Origin: an uncultured Bryobacteraceae bacterium
Lineage (GTDB): Bacteria > Acidobacteriota > Terriglobia > Bryobacterales > Bryobacteraceae
Reading direction: 5' to 3'
Length of the DNA: 64,000 nucleotides
Assembly: GCA_937920635.1 (NCBI GenBank)
Contig: CAKZUE010000026.1
Location: 1-64,000, forward strand
Shown here in pieces: positions 11,372 through 20,412 of this stretch (its first letter is position 1; each line of letters starts with the position of its first letter). Both the position numbers and the translations under genes were made by a program. The notes below the pieces were generated by a model. That model was not told where the DNA came from, did no database searches, and saw only the letters and a list, made by a program, of their open reading frames with translations.

Positions 11372-12085
11372 GTGGCCCAGATGGAAGAAGCGATACACGA
11401 GTTGGCTTCGGAAGATCTCACACAACGGGCGCCCACGGCGGTCATCCTCTTTGGTCCGCCGGGTTCGGGCAAAGGCACGCAGGCCAGGTTGCTGAAGGCG
11501 GCCTTGGGAGTCCCGCATATTTCCACTGGCGACATGCTCCGCGAGCGCATTGCTTCAGGCGACGAATTGGGCCTTCAGGTGAAAGACCTGATGCAGGCGG
11601 GCCGTCTGGTGCCCGACGAAGCCGTCAACCGGCTCGTGGCGGACCGGATCGCCCAGCCGGATTGCCGCCGCGGATTCATCCTCGACGGCTACCCGAGAAC
11701 GCTGGCGCAGGCCGCCGTGCTCGACGGGCTGCTCGCCGGGCGCGGCTACCGGCATTTGGTAATTCACTTGAAAGTGGATTACACTAAAGTTATTGCGCGA
11801 ATTGCGGGCCGAAGAGTCTGCCCGGTGTGCGGGACCCTCTACAGCCTGACATCGAACCCACCCCGCCAGCCAGAAGTATGCGACCTGGATGGGGCGCGCC
11901 TTGTGATTCGTGACGACGACAGGGAATCGGTGATCCGTGAACGCCTGGAAGCATACGAAAGGCAGACCCGTCCCCTGCTCGACTTTTACCGTAGCCGCCG
12001 CTCGCAGCTGCACGAAGTGGACGGCAGCGGCGGGAGTCCGGAAGAGATCTTTGAGAGAATCCGGAGTTTGCTGAAACTCCAATGA
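11372..12085 (+). CDS. adk: Adenylate kinase
   Basis: Converts ATP + AMP to two ADP. The P-loop GPPGSGKGT lies at residues 28-36, followed by HISTGDMLR, DGYPRTLAQA and a long LID with four zinc-ligand candidates (CPVC, then C-x2-D), so this is a zinc-type Adk. From the GTG start used here it is 237 residues, about 20 longer at the N-terminus than most; GGAG lies 11 bp before that GTG, and an ATG at 11381 is a near alternative. The position between secY and map is canonical. Its TGA overlaps the map ATG (ATGA). Confidence 0.96.
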   Translation: MAQMEEAIHELASEDLTQRAPTAVILFGPPGSGKGTQARLLKAALGVPHISTGDMLRERIASGDELGLQVKDLMQAGRLVPDEAVNRLVADRIAQPDCRRGFILDGYPRTLAQAAVLDGLLAGRGYRHLVIHLKVDYTKVIARIAGRRVCPVCGTLYSLTSNPPRQPEVCDLDGARLVIRDDDRESVIRERLEAYERQTRPLLDFYRSRRSQLHEVDGSGGSPEEIFERIRSLLKLQ

Positions 12086-12852
12086 TCATTCGCAAGAGTC
12101 CGGCGGAACTGGAGAAGATGCGCAAGGCGGGACTGCTCGTCTACCGGATTCTCCAGAGGCTGAGGGAGCTCGTCCAGCCGGGCGTCTCGACGCTCGACCT
12201 CGAAGCCGAAGCGGAGCGGATGATGAAGGATGCCGGCGCCAAGCCGGCGTTCAAAGGGTATTATGTGCCGGCGGCGGGCGGGCGGTATCCGTTCGTCCTG
12301 TGCACGTCGGTCAATGAGGAAGTGGTTCACGGGATGCCGTCGGCCAAACGGATTCTGAAGGAAGGCGACATCATCTCCATCGATACCGGCGTGGCCGTGG
12401 ACGGCTATTTCGGAGACTCGGCGATCACGGTGCCTGTAGGCCAGGTGAGCGAGGAAGTGAAGCGCCTGCTTGCGGTCACCGAAGAGAGCCTGGAGCTGGC
12501 GATCAGCCAGATGAAGGCGGGCAACCGCCTGTTTGACGTCTGTGGCGCTGTCGAAAGGCATGTGACGCAGAACGGATTTTCGGTGGTCCGGGAGTTCGTC
12601 GGCCACGGCATCGGGGCCTCGCTCCATGAAGAGCCGCAGGTGCCCAATTATGTCGACCGGCGGAACGAAAACCCGCGGTTGAAGGAAGGAATGGTGCTGG
12701 CGATCGAGCCCATGGTGAACGCCGGACGGCCCGAGACGAAAGTCCTCGGGGACCGCTGGACGGCGGTGACCTGCGATGGCAGCTACGCCGCCCATTTCGA
12801 ACACACGGTCGCGGTGACCTCCAACGGCCCATGGGTGCTGACGAGGCCGTGA
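12082..12852 (+). CDS. map: Methionine aminopeptidase, type I
   Basis: A 256-residue MetAP removing N-terminal methionine from new proteins. The five metal ligands are visible in order: aspartates in SIDTGVAVDGYFGDSA, the histidine of GHGIGASLHEEPQVPNY, the glutamate of AIEPMVNAG, and the glutamate of HFEHTVAV. No N-terminal zinc-finger extension is present, so it is the short type Ia form. It overlaps adk by four bases and the following IF-1 gene by four. Confidence 0.97.
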   Translation: MIIRKSPAELEKMRKAGLLVYRILQRLRELVQPGVSTLDLEAEAERMMKDAGAKPAFKGYYVPAAGGRYPFVLCTSVNEEVVHGMPSAKRILKEGDIISIDTGVAVDGYFGDSAITVPVGQVSEEVKRLLAVTEESLELAISQMKAGNRLFDVCGAVERHVTQNGFSVVREFVGHGIGASLHEEPQVPNYVDRRNENPRLKEGMVLAIEPMVNAGRPETKVLGDRWTAVTCDGSYAAHFEHTVAVTSNGPWVLTRP

Positions 12853-13103
12853 CCGGACCGGACAAGGGCGCGCGGCCCGTGGAAGCCGCCGCCGGAGAAG
12901 TGGTCGAGATCCTGCCGGCGCTGACCTACAGGGTCGAGCTGGCGGACCGCCGCGTCGTGGTCGCTCATTTGGCCCCCGCGGTGAAACGAGGTTTTGAAAG
13001 GCTGCGGCTGAGGGATCGAGTGGAAGTGGAATTGACCGCCTCCGATCCCGGCCGGGGCCGCGTCGTGAAGGTTTTGCCCCGCCGCTCCAGCGGCGCGGCC
13101 TAG
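12849..13103 (+). CDS. infA: Translation initiation factor IF-1, diverged
   Basis: 84 residues from a GTG that overlaps the map stop (GTGA); an upstream in-frame ATG at 12831 is the alternative. The S1/OB-fold pattern of IF-1 is readable: GEVVEILPALTYRVEL, then VVVAHLAPAVKRG, then DRVEVELTASDPGRGRVV, matching the order of conserved blocks in IF-1. The normally conserved GKMRxxYIRI segment is replaced by PAVKRGFERLRL, and the protein has about 15 extra residues at the N-terminus and a basic tail. Its place between map and rpmJ is exactly where infA sits in most bacteria. I infer a functional but divergent IF-1; a general OB-fold protein is the alternative. Confidence 0.8.
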   Translation: MTGPDKGARPVEAAAGEVVEILPALTYRVELADRRVVVAHLAPAVKRGFERLRLRDRVEVELTASDPGRGRVVKVLPRRSSGAA

Positions 13104-13130
13104 ACAGGTTCGCACTTATCGAGGATCGTT

Positions 13131-13244
13131 ATGAAAGTCCGGGCATCGGTGAAAAAAATCTGTGACAAATGCAAGATCATCCACCGCCACGGCGTGGTGC
13201 GCGTGATCTGTAGCAACCCCAAGCATAAGCAGAGGCAGGGCTAG
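13131..13244 (+). CDS. rpmJ: 50S ribosomal protein L36
   Basis: A 37-residue protein too short for most ORF cut-offs, read directly from ATG 13131 to TAG 13242-13244. It begins [20 protein letters not shown] and ends [13 protein letters not shown]. The C-x2-C, C and H ligands bind zinc. GAGGATCGTT ahead of the ATG provides the RBS. Its place between infA and rpsM is canonical. Confidence 0.97.
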   Translation: MKVRASVKKICDKCKIIHRHGVVRVICSNPKHKQRQG

Positions 13245-13258
13245 CAGGAGGCTGGAAT

Positions 13259-13639
13259 ATGGCACGTATCGCAGGCGTGGATCTGCCGGCCCGGAAACGG
13301 GCCGAGATCGGTTTGACCTACATCTACGGAATCGGGCGCGCCCGCGCGCAGTCCATCTTGTACCGCGCGGGCATCGACTTCAACAAGAAGATCGCCGACC
13401 TGACGGAAGAAGAGGTATCCCGGCTCCGCCAGATCATTGAAGAGGAAGGCGCCGTGGAAGGCGATCTGCGCAAGGAAGTCTCGATGAGCATCAAGCGCCT
13501 CATCGAGATGGGTTCCTACCGCGGTCTGCGCCACCGCCGCGGCCTGCCGGTCCGCGGCCAGCGCACCCACACCAATGCGCGCACGCGCAAGGGGCCGCGC
13601 CGCGGCACTGTCGCCAACAAGAAGAAGGCCGGCAAGTAA
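13259..13639 (+). CDS. rpsM: 30S ribosomal protein S13
   Basis: A 126-residue S13, standard. It starts [20 protein letters not shown] and has the helix-two-turn region [15 protein letters not shown] and the basic tail [17 protein letters not shown]. It sits at the top of the 30S head and touches P-site tRNA. AGGAGGCTGG before the ATG is a strong RBS. It opens the alpha-operon part. Confidence 0.98.
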   Translation: MARIAGVDLPARKRAEIGLTYIYGIGRARAQSILYRAGIDFNKKIADLTEEEVSRLRQIIEEEGAVEGDLRKEVSMSIKRLIEMGSYRGLRHRRGLPVRGQRTHTNARTRKGPRRGTVANKKKAGK

Positions 13640-13667
13640 GACGCAGCAGGGAGCATAGTCCACTCAC

Positions 13668-14075
13668 ATGGCGAAACAGCAACCCAAGGCGGGCAAGAAG
13701 AAGTCGTTCAAGAAGAAAGAGAAGAAGAACGTGCCGGTGGGCATCTGCCACATCCAGGCCACGTTCAACAACACCATCGTCACCTTCACCGACCCTGCCG
13801 GCAACACGGTCGCCTGGTCCAGCGCCGGCTCGCTGGGCTTCCGCGGCTCGCGCAAGGGCACGCCCTTCGCCGCGCAGCAGGCTTCCCTCACCGCGGCCAA
13901 CCGCGCCAAGGACGCCGGCATGCGCCAGGTGGAAGTGCGCGTCGCCGGCCCCGGCTCGGGCCGCGAATCCGCCGTGCGCGCCCTCGCCACCGCCGGCATC
14001 GAAGTGAAGGCGATCCGGGACGTCACCCCCATTCCTCATAATGGGTGCCGCCCGCCCAAGCGGCGGCGCGTCTGA
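13668..14075 (+). CDS. rpsK: 30S ribosomal protein S11
   Basis: A 135-residue S11. After a very basic N-terminus ([12 protein letters not shown]) come [38 protein letters not shown], and the invariant end [15 protein letters not shown]. It forms part of the 30S platform near the mRNA exit. It is followed by an unusually long gap of 179 bp before rpsD. Confidence 0.98.
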   Translation: MAKQQPKAGKKKSFKKKEKKNVPVGICHIQATFNNTIVTFTDPAGNTVAWSSAGSLGFRGSRKGTPFAAQQASLTAANRAKDAGMRQVEVRVAGPGSGRESAVRALATAGIEVKAIRDVTPIPHNGCRPPKRRRV

Positions 14076-14254
14076 CGCCGGGTTTCCGGGTTGTTTTCCG
14101 GGGCGGCGGCTCTCTGCCGCGCCCCGGCGGGTTGTTCATGCCGGCCGCATGGCGGCTGGCAGCGGCTCCGGCCGCAGTCAGGGAAGCAGGACGAAAGCAG
14201 CCTCTCCGGCTGCCGTAAACTGCACCTCGGTTCAAAAGGAACAAAGGAGGTCCA
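14076..14254 (+). promoter_or_regulatory. Structured leader-like gap before rpsD
   Basis: A 179-bp gap within an operon whose other gaps are mostly 1-60 bp. It contains a strong hairpin at 14100-14125 (GGGGCGGCGGC, loop TCTCT, GCCGCGCCCC) and further GC-rich self-complementary stretches around 14140-14176, then the strong Shine-Dalgarno AAAGGAGG at 14243-14250. S4 is known to regulate its own synthesis through mRNA structures in several bacteria; that this gap does so is inference. No T-run follows the hairpin, so it is not a clear terminator. Confidence 0.4.
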
Positions 14255-14887
14255 TTGGCTCGATATTCTGGTCCAGTCTGCCGCCAATGCAGACGCGAAG
14301 GCATGAAGCTCTTCCTCAAGGGCGCCCGTTGCAACACGGATAAGTGCGCTATCGAAAAGCGCAACTTCCCTCCCGGCCAGCACGGCAAGGCCCGCCGCCC
14401 CAAAATCGTCGGCTACGGGCTTCAGCTCCGGGAGAAGCAGAAGGCCAAGCGCTACTATGGGCTGAACGAGGTTCAGTTCCGCAACCTGTTTGAAAAAGCC
14501 ACCCGCATGAAGGGCGTTACCGGCGACACGCTGCTCAATCTGCTCGAGCGGCGGCTGGACAACGCCGTCTACCGCGCCGGCTTTGGCGCCTCGCGCGCCA
14601 TGGCGCGCCAGTTGGTCCGCCACGGCCATATCGCCGTCAACGGCAGGAAGGTCAACATCCCCTCCTACCTGCTCCGCCCCGGCGATGTCATCGAAGTGCG
14701 CGAGAAAAGCCGCAAAAGCCCGGCCATCCTCGGCTCGCTGGAAGCCACGGCGCACCTGCCGTCTCCCAACTGGATCGAGGTGGACCGCGACAACATGAAG
14801 GCCAGAATCCTGACGCAGCCCGCCCGCGAGGATCTGGTGCAGATCAAGCTCGAAGAGCAGATGATCGTCGAACTGTACTCGAAGTAA
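14255..14887 (+). CDS. rpsD: 30S ribosomal protein S4
   Basis: A 210-residue S4. The start is TTG at 14255, set by AAAGGAGG 4 bp upstream and by the conserved N-terminus [20 protein letters not shown]; no ATG in frame fits. A zinc-type cysteine set (C-x2-C ... C) is visible in the first 35 residues (CRQC, then RCNTDKC). The S4 RNA-binding domain appears at [18 protein letters not shown] and [17 protein letters not shown]4 nucleates 30S body assembly. A TTG start behind a very strong RBS suggests controlled expression. Confidence 0.97.
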   Translation: MARYSGPVCRQCRREGMKLFLKGARCNTDKCAIEKRNFPPGQHGKARRPKIVGYGLQLREKQKAKRYYGLNEVQFRNLFEKATRMKGVTGDTLLNLLERRLDNAVYRAGFGASRAMARQLVRHGHIAVNGRKVNIPSYLLRPGDVIEVREKSRKSPAILGSLEATAHLPSPNWIEVDRDNMKARILTQPAREDLVQIKLEEQMIVELYSK

Positions 14888-14900
14888 GAGGAGCGTGCAG

Positions 14901-15929
14901 ATGTTCAAAGGATTCCAGAAACCCAAGCGGCTGGTCGCCAACACCGAGACCCTCACCGACCGGTACGGAATGTTCACCGCCCAGCCCTACGAGCGCGGTT
15001 TCGGGACCACCATCGGCAATGCGCTGCGGCGCATCCTGCTCAGCTCCATCGAGGGCGCGGCGATCACCGCCGTGCGCATCGAGGGAGTCGAGCACGAATT
15101 CAGTCCCATCCCCGGCGTGGTAGAGGATGCCACCGACATCATCCTGAACCTGAAGCAGGTCCCGTTCAAGATGAGTGACGACGGCGTGAAGACCCTCACC
15201 CTCCGCGCCGATCAGCCCGGCGAAGTCACCTCGGCCATGATCGAAACCGGACCCGATGTCGAGGTTCTCGACCGGAACGTCCACATCGCCACGGTCTCCA
15301 CCGGCGGCTCGCTCCAGGTGGAAATGCGCCTGAAGAAGGGCCGGGGCTACGTCTCGCGGGACCGTAACTTCGACGAAGACCTTCCTCTCCGCTACATCCC
15401 GATCGACAGCATCCACTCGCCCGTGCGCAAGGTGCGCTATACCGTCGAAGCTGCCCGCCTCGGCCAGATGACCGACTTCGACAAGCTCATTCTGGAAGTC
15501 TGGACCAACGGCGCCGTCAGTCCTCAGGACGCCATCGGCATGGCCGCCAAGCTCCTGAAAGACCACATGGCCATCTTCATCAATTTCGAGGAGACCGCCG
15601 AGACGGTGGAAGAAGCCGCCGAGCGGCCCGTGGGCGCCATCTACGACATTCTCAACCGCTCGGTCGAGGAGCTCGAGCTCAGCGTCCGCTCCTACAACTG
15701 CCTGAAGAACGCCAACATCCAGACCATTCAGGACCTCATCCAGAAGACCGAGGCCGAAATGCTCCGCACCAAGAACTTCGGCCGCAAGTCGCTGAACGAA
15801 ATCAAGGAGATCCTTCAGGGTCTCGGACTCTCCTTCGGCATGCGGATCGACAGCCAGGGCCGGCTTCTCGATCCCTCCGGCAACCCCGTCATCCCCGGCG
15901 GCGCCGAACCGCAGGAGTTGAGCGAATAA
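14901..15929 (+). CDS. rpoA: DNA-directed RNA polymerase subunit alpha
   Basis: 342 residues from the ATG at 14901, which has AAGAGGAG at proper distance; a GTG six bases earlier is too close to it. The alpha-NTD starts [11 protein letters not shown] and includes [19 protein letters not shown] for dimerization and core assembly (to about residue 230). The CTD, about residues 245-320, has [16 protein letters not shown] and [19 protein letters not shown], the helix-hairpin-helix that binds UP elements and activators. It lies between rpsD and rplQ as usual. Confidence 0.98.
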   Translation: MFKGFQKPKRLVANTETLTDRYGMFTAQPYERGFGTTIGNALRRILLSSIEGAAITAVRIEGVEHEFSPIPGVVEDATDIILNLKQVPFKMSDDGVKTLTLRADQPGEVTSAMIETGPDVEVLDRNVHIATVSTGGSLQVEMRLKKGRGYVSRDRNFDEDLPLRYIPIDSIHSPVRKVRYTVEAARLGQMTDFDKLILEVWTNGAVSPQDAIGMAAKLLKDHMAIFINFEETAETVEEAAERPVGAIYDILNRSVEELELSVRSYNCLKNANIQTIQDLIQKTEAEMLRTKNFGRKSLNEIKEILQGLGLSFGMRIDSQGRLLDPSGNPVIPGGAEPQELSE

Positions 15930-15980
15930 CCACCGCCGGCCCCGCGCTGCCGCGGGGCGGCTCGAAGGAACAGGAACGAT

Positions 15981-16436
15981 ATGAGGCATAAACGAGCAGG
16001 ATTCAAGCTGAAGCGCGACATGAGCGCGCGCCGCGCATTGCTGCGCAACCTCGTCACCAGCGTCATCGAGAGCGAGGGCGAGCGGATCATCACCACCGTC
16101 CCCAAGGCCAAAGCTGCCAAGCCGCTCCTCGACAAGATGATCACCCTCGGCAAGCAGGATACCCTTCATGCCCGCCGCCAGGCGGCGCGCTTCCTGCTGA
16201 CGCCTACCTCGGTCAAGAAGCTGTTCGACAAGATCGCCCCGCGGTTCGCCCAGCGGCCCGGCGGCTATTCCCAGGTCATCCGCGTCGGCTGGCGCAAGGG
16301 CGACGGCGCCGAACTCGCCGTCCTCCAGCTCACCGGCGCCCAGCTCATCAAGCGCGCCGAAGACCGCGCCCGCCGGCGCGAAGAGCGCCTCAAGGCCATG
16401 CGCGAAGGGCGCGAGGAAGAAGAGTCCGGCAATTAG
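15981..16436 (+). CDS. rplQ: 50S ribosomal protein L17
   Basis: A 151-residue L17, longer than the usual 115-130 because of a charged tail rich in Arg and Glu (EDRARRREERLKAMREGREE). The core is clear: MRHKRAGFKLKRDMSARRAL, LRNLVTSVIESEGERI, TTVPKAKAAKPLLDKMIT and a GGYSQVIRVGWRKGD segment. It is the last ribosomal gene, followed directly by an intrinsic terminator. Confidence 0.98.
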   Translation: MRHKRAGFKLKRDMSARRALLRNLVTSVIESEGERIITTVPKAKAAKPLLDKMITLGKQDTLHARRQAARFLLTPTSVKKLFDKIAPRFAQRPGGYSQVIRVGWRKGDGAELAVLQLTGAQLIKRAEDRARRREERLKAMREGREEEESGN

Positions 16437-16464
16437 CCGCTCCGCTGCTTCCCCTGATTCCCGC

Positions 16465-16506
16465 GGGCGGGCTGCCCCATGCCGGGCAACCCGCCCTTCG
16501 CTTTTT
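16465..16506 (+). terminator. Rho-independent terminator closing the ribosomal superoperon
   Basis: GGGCGGG and GCCC pair with GGGC and CCCGCCC across a six-base loop with one internal mismatch, followed by TTCGCTTTTT. It starts 29 bp after the rplQ stop, as expected for the end of the alpha operon. Coordinates may be off by a base or two. Confidence 0.8.
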
Positions 16507-16521
16507 CGCGGCCGCGCTCCC

Positions 16522-17721
16522 ATGCAGAAACGCTTTCCCGCCCTCGCCCTCGCCGCGCTCCTGCTCCTGCCAGCCCCGCCCGCGCCCGCGGTGGAGCCCG
16601 ACACTCTTCTGGTTCTCCCCTTTACCAACCAGACCGGAAACAGCCGGTTCGACTGGATCGGCGACTCGGTCAGCGAAATCCTTGTCGAACACCTCGCCGC
16701 CGAAGGCGCCGGAGTCGTCGCCGGCGATCTGCGTGATCAGGCTATGCAGGAGATGGGGCTGCGCCGCTACGCGCCGATCACCCGCGCCACCGCCATCGAA
16801 GCCGCCGCGGAAGCCAGCGCCACACTGGTGCTCTACGGCTCCTTCGACATCCGCCCCCGCGCCGCGAAGCCCGACGCCGGGGCCGTGATCCGCATCGACG
16901 CCCACCTGCTCGACGCGCGCCGCCTGGTCCGCAAAGGCGCCTTCCTGGTGGAAACCCCTCTGGACTCGCTCTCCGCCGCCCAGACTTCCCTCGCCTGGCA
17001 GGTTCTCCGCTCCCTCCGGCCGGAGGCGCTGGTCACGGAGGACGAATTCCGCCGGAATCACCCCGATATCCGGCTCGATGCGCTGGAAAATTACGCCCGC
17101 GGGCTGCGCGCCCCCACGCCGCAAATACAGCACAAATATTTCGCGGCAGCGGCCAGAATTGCGCCAGATTTTTCTCCCGTATTGTACCGCCTTGGGTGGC
17201 TGAATTTTTTTGTATTCGGGAATGATTCCGCTGCCGCATCCTGGTTCGGAAAGGTCTCCCCTGCCAGCCTCCATTACCGCCCCTCCCTCTACTACCTCGC
17301 CATCTGCCGTTACCGGACGGGGGAATTCGCCGCCGCCGCGGCGGCGCTGCGCACGCTGTCGGGCCTGGCGCCGCTGCCGGAAGTGCTCAACAACCTCGGC
17401 GCCGTTCTGCTCCGCCTGAACGATCCGTCGGCGGTGGAGATCCTGGAATCCGCCGTGGAGGCGAATCCCGCCGACGCCGACGTCCAGTTCAATCTCGGCT
17501 ATGCGCTCTGGCGCGCCGGAAGATTCGACGAGGCGGCCGAAGCCCTGCGGCGCAGCCTTCAGGGCGGCGAGGACTCCACCGCCACGCTCCTTCTCGGCCG
17601 CTGCCTCCAGCGGCGCGGGCCCCAGCCCGGCGAAATCCGCCTGGATGGACGCGAGCGGATGAAGACCGAATACCGGGAAGAGGCCTGGCTGGCGCTGCGT
17701 TCGCTGGTCAAAGAACCCTAA
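16522..17721 (+). CDS. Exported TPR protein with TolB/FlgO-like N-terminal domain
   Basis: A 399-residue protein with a signal peptide (residues 1 to about 23, hydrophobic LALAALLLLPAPPAPA). Residues about 30-150 read like the TolB N-terminal/FlgO-type periplasmic domain (LLVLPFTNQTGNSRFDWIGD, SEILVEHLAAEGAGVV, ATLVLYGSFDI). From about residue 200 on there are several degenerate tetratricopeptide-like helices, e.g. LNNLGAVLLRLNDPSAVEIL and VQFNLGYALWRAGRFDEAAE. The function is unknown; such proteins scaffold envelope complexes. It lies alone between the ribosomal terminator and an outer-membrane receptor gene 75 bp downstream, with which it may be co-transcribed. Confidence 0.75.
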   Translation: MQKRFPALALAALLLLPAPPAPAVEPDTLLVLPFTNQTGNSRFDWIGDSVSEILVEHLAAEGAGVVAGDLRDQAMQEMGLRRYAPITRATAIEAAAEASATLVLYGSFDIRPRAAKPDAGAVIRIDAHLLDARRLVRKGAFLVETPLDSLSAAQTSLAWQVLRSLRPEALVTEDEFRRNHPDIRLDALENYARGLRAPTPQIQHKYFAAAARIAPDFSPVLYRLGWLNFFVFGNDSAAASWFGKVSPASLHYRPSLYYLAICRYRTGEFAAAAAALRTLSGLAPLPEVLNNLGAVLLRLNDPSAVEILESAVEANPADADVQFNLGYALWRAGRFDEAAEALRRSLQGGEDSTATLLLGRCLQRRGPQPGEIRLDGRERMKTEYREEAWLALRSLVKEP

Positions 17722-17796
17722 TTCGCCCATGGATGAAAAAACCTTGAGGAATTTTCTCTGCGGCGCCTTCAGCGCCTTTCCTATCATGGGGAAAAA

Positions 17797-20400
17797 GTGT
17801 TCCGGTTGCTAATCCTGCTGGCCGCTGTTCCGGCCGCCGTCTGCGCGCAGGCGGCCGCCGGGGGAGACGCCCCCTCCGCGCCCGCTTCCACCACCGCTTC
17901 CCGGCTGCCCGCCGGCGCCCCGCGTCTCTCCGGCGGGCGGCTCGGCGCTGCGGGCCAGCGCAACGAGAACGTCATCATCTACCTGATCGACACCAACGCC
18001 ATCAAGGAAGCCAACATCCGCCTTGGAGCGCGCCCCACCGCGGTCACCTCGTTTTCCCCCGAATCAGACTACTATGCCGCCGAGCACGGCCAGCCGGCTT
18101 CCGAGCCCCTCCCCCTGAGACCCGCCGCGCAGACAGCCGGATGGCACGGCGAGGCCGGCTTCCAGCACCAGAACAGCGTCTTCAACGCCCGGACATTCTT
18201 TCAGGTCGGCCCGGTCCAGCCCTCGCACCGCAACTTTTTCAATGGCCGCCTCTCCGGCGCCGTGCCCCGCCTTGGTGCGCTCACGGCCATCTTCTCGCAG
18301 CGCGACGTCCGCGGGATGGTCAACGGCAACGTGCTCGTTCCCCTGCCGGAAGAGCGCACTCCGCTGGCCGCCGACCCCGCCGTGCGCGCCATCGTCCAGC
18401 GCTTCTTCGACGCCTATCCGAGAGCCGCGCCCAACCGCCCCGATTTCGACCGCCGGGCCCTGAACACCAACTCGCCCCAGCGTATCGACGCGCTCACCGG
18501 CACGCTTCGCCTGGACCGCAACTTCGGCGCGCGGGATCAGCTCTTCCTCTCGCACACGATCGACCGCCAGCGCATCCTCGCCTTCCAGTTCGTCGCCGGT
18601 CAGAACCCGGACACTACGATTCACACGCACCGCGCGCGGCTCACCTGGCGCCGCGTCCTCTCGCCCGTGAACGAGTTCTCCCTCGCCGCCTCGTTCCACC
18701 GGAACCGCACGGACCTGTTGCCGGAGCCGAATGCCGTGGGCCCCCGCGTGCGCTTCGGCTATGCCATTGAAGAGCTCGGGCCCGATTCCTACTTCCCCAT
18801 TGAGCGCGCCTCGAACACCTACCGCTCCGGCGGCGTCTGGCGGCGCCTGGCAGCGGGCGGGCGGCACCAGCTCACCGCCGGCGGCGACTTCGTCCGCTTT
18901 CAGTTGAACGGGCGCGAGACTTACAACGGCCGCGGGTATTTCCAGTTCGGCGCCACCGCGGGTCTGACGTCCATTGACAATCTCCGCCTCGGACGGGCGC
19001 TGCTCTATGAAGCCGCTCTCGGCCAGATCCACCGCGGTTACCGCAACTGGACGGCGCACCTGTTCTTCGGCGATCAGTGGAAAGCGCACCCGCGCCTGAC
19101 GGTCGCATACGGCGTCCGCTCCATGGCCGATGCGCGCCCCGTCGAGGTGCACCGCTACGAGACCATCCCGTACCGCACCGACGCCAACAACGTCAGCCCG
19201 CAGCTCGGCCTCGCCTGGCAGGCGGGCCGCGGCTGGGTGATGCGCGCCGCCTACACCACCACGTTTTCCCAGATCCCGCCCGTCACCTACCAGCAGATCC
19301 GCCTCAACCCGCCCCACGTGCTCTACGTGATGGTGGCCGAGCCGTACCTCGCCGACCCGCTGCGCGGCGTGGATGTGCGCCCGGACGCGCGCTATTCGCC
19401 CACCTGGCTCAGCCCGGATCTGCGCACGCCGTACTCGCATCAGTACTCGGCCTCGTTTGAGCGCAGGCTCGCCGCTGCCTCGCTGCTGCGCTTCAACTAC
19501 ATTGGCAGCCGCACCATCAAGCTGTTGAACGCCTATTCCATGAACCGCGCCGAACCCGTCCCCGGCCTGCCGCTCACCGCGGGCAACCTGGACGCCCGCC
19601 GCCCCGATCCCCGCTATTACGACACCCGGACGGTTGTCAACGGCGGCATCGCCTACTTCGACGGCGCTCAGGCGCAGTACGACCTGCCCCTGTGGCGAGG
19701 ACTGCTGGTTTCAGCCACTTACACGTTTTCCAAGGCCATCGACCAGGGGCCCGACTTCGCCACCACCGCCGCCGCCCGCGACATCATTTCCATGCGCTCG
19801 CAGTGGCAGTACGATTCCTTCGGCGATAAGAAGGGCCTTTCCAACTTCGACTCCACGCACAGCCTCCTGTGGAACTACAGCTACGAACTGCCCGCGCCGC
19901 GGACTTCCTCCCGCTGGATTCGCGCTCTTGCCGGCGGCTGGCAGCTTGCCGGCTCGCATATGTGGAAGAAAGGCACGCCGCTGACGCTCTACATCGGCAG
20001 CGACGCGCCCGGCTTCGGCAACGTCGACGGCGGCGGCGGCGACCGGCCGCACATCCTCGACCCCTCGATTCTCGGCAAGACCATCGGCCACCCCGACACC
20101 GCGCCGCTGATCCTTTCGCGCGACCGCTTCGCTTACCTCCAGCCCGGACAGCGAGCCGGTTCCGTCGGCCGCGGCGCCTTCCGCAAGGCGCCCATCTGGA
20201 ACTGGAACGCCTCCATCGCCCGCCAGTTCCGGCTCTCCAACGAGTGGATCCTGCAATGGCGCGCCGAGGCCTACAATCTGTCGAACACGCCGCAGTTCGA
20301 CGAGCCGCAGCGCAATCTGTCGTCGCCGGCTTTCGGCAAGATCACCAACACGCTGAACGACGGCCGCGTCTTCCAGTTCGGCTTCCGCTTCGCGTTTTGA
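17797..20400 (+). CDS. Oar-like TonB-dependent outer-membrane beta-barrel protein, plug not evident
   Basis: An 867-residue exported protein (GTG start, signal peptide MFRLLILLAAVPAAVCAQ). From about residue 150 it has the alternating aromatic strands of an outer-membrane barrel and ends in RVFQFGFRFAF, with the terminal phenylalanine of barrel proteins. It resembles the large Oar-type receptors abundant in Acidobacteriota, including NTPQFDEPQRNLSSPAFGKI near the end. Those usually carry an N-terminal carboxypeptidase-regulatory beta-sandwich and a plug and exceed 1000 residues; here neither is obvious, though NENVIIYLIDTNAIKEANIR may be a plug remnant. The substrate is unknown. Confidence 0.8.
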   Translation: MFRLLILLAAVPAAVCAQAAAGGDAPSAPASTTASRLPAGAPRLSGGRLGAAGQRNENVIIYLIDTNAIKEANIRLGARPTAVTSFSPESDYYAAEHGQPASEPLPLRPAAQTAGWHGEAGFQHQNSVFNARTFFQVGPVQPSHRNFFNGRLSGAVPRLGALTAIFSQRDVRGMVNGNVLVPLPEERTPLAADPAVRAIVQRFFDAYPRAAPNRPDFDRRALNTNSPQRIDALTGTLRLDRNFGARDQLFLSHTIDRQRILAFQFVAGQNPDTTIHTHRARLTWRRVLSPVNEFSLAASFHRNRTDLLPEPNAVGPRVRFGYAIEELGPDSYFPIERASNTYRSGGVWRRLAAGGRHQLTAGGDFVRFQLNGRETYNGRGYFQFGATAGLTSIDNLRLGRALLYEAALGQIHRGYRNWTAHLFFGDQWKAHPRLTVAYGVRSMADARPVEVHRYETIPYRTDANNVSPQLGLAWQAGRGWVMRAAYTTTFSQIPPVTYQQIRLNPPHVLYVMVAEPYLADPLRGVDVRPDARYSPTWLSPDLRTPYSHQYSASFERRLAAASLLRFNYIGSRTIKLLNAYSMNRAEPVPGLPLTAGNLDARRPDPRYYDTRTVVNGGIAYFDGAQAQYDLPLWRGLLVSATYTFSKAIDQGPDFATTAAARDIISMRSQWQYDSFGDKKGLSNFDSTHSLLWNYSYELPAPRTSSRWIRALAGGWQLAGSHMWKKGTPLTLYIGSDAPGFGNVDGGGGDRPHILDPSILGKTIGHPDTAPLILSRDRFAYLQPGQRAGSVGRGAFRKAPIWNWNASIARQFRLSNEWILQWRAEAYNLSNTPQFDEPQRNLSSPAFGKITNTLNDGRVFQFGFRFAF

Positions 20401-20412
20401 TCCGTGGCTGTC

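Noticed and set aside
9839-11518. A 559-codon minus-strand open frame opposite secY
   Set aside because: Composition (Asp, His, Arg, Gln) is that of an antisense shadow of a strongly conserved gene in a GC-rich genome.
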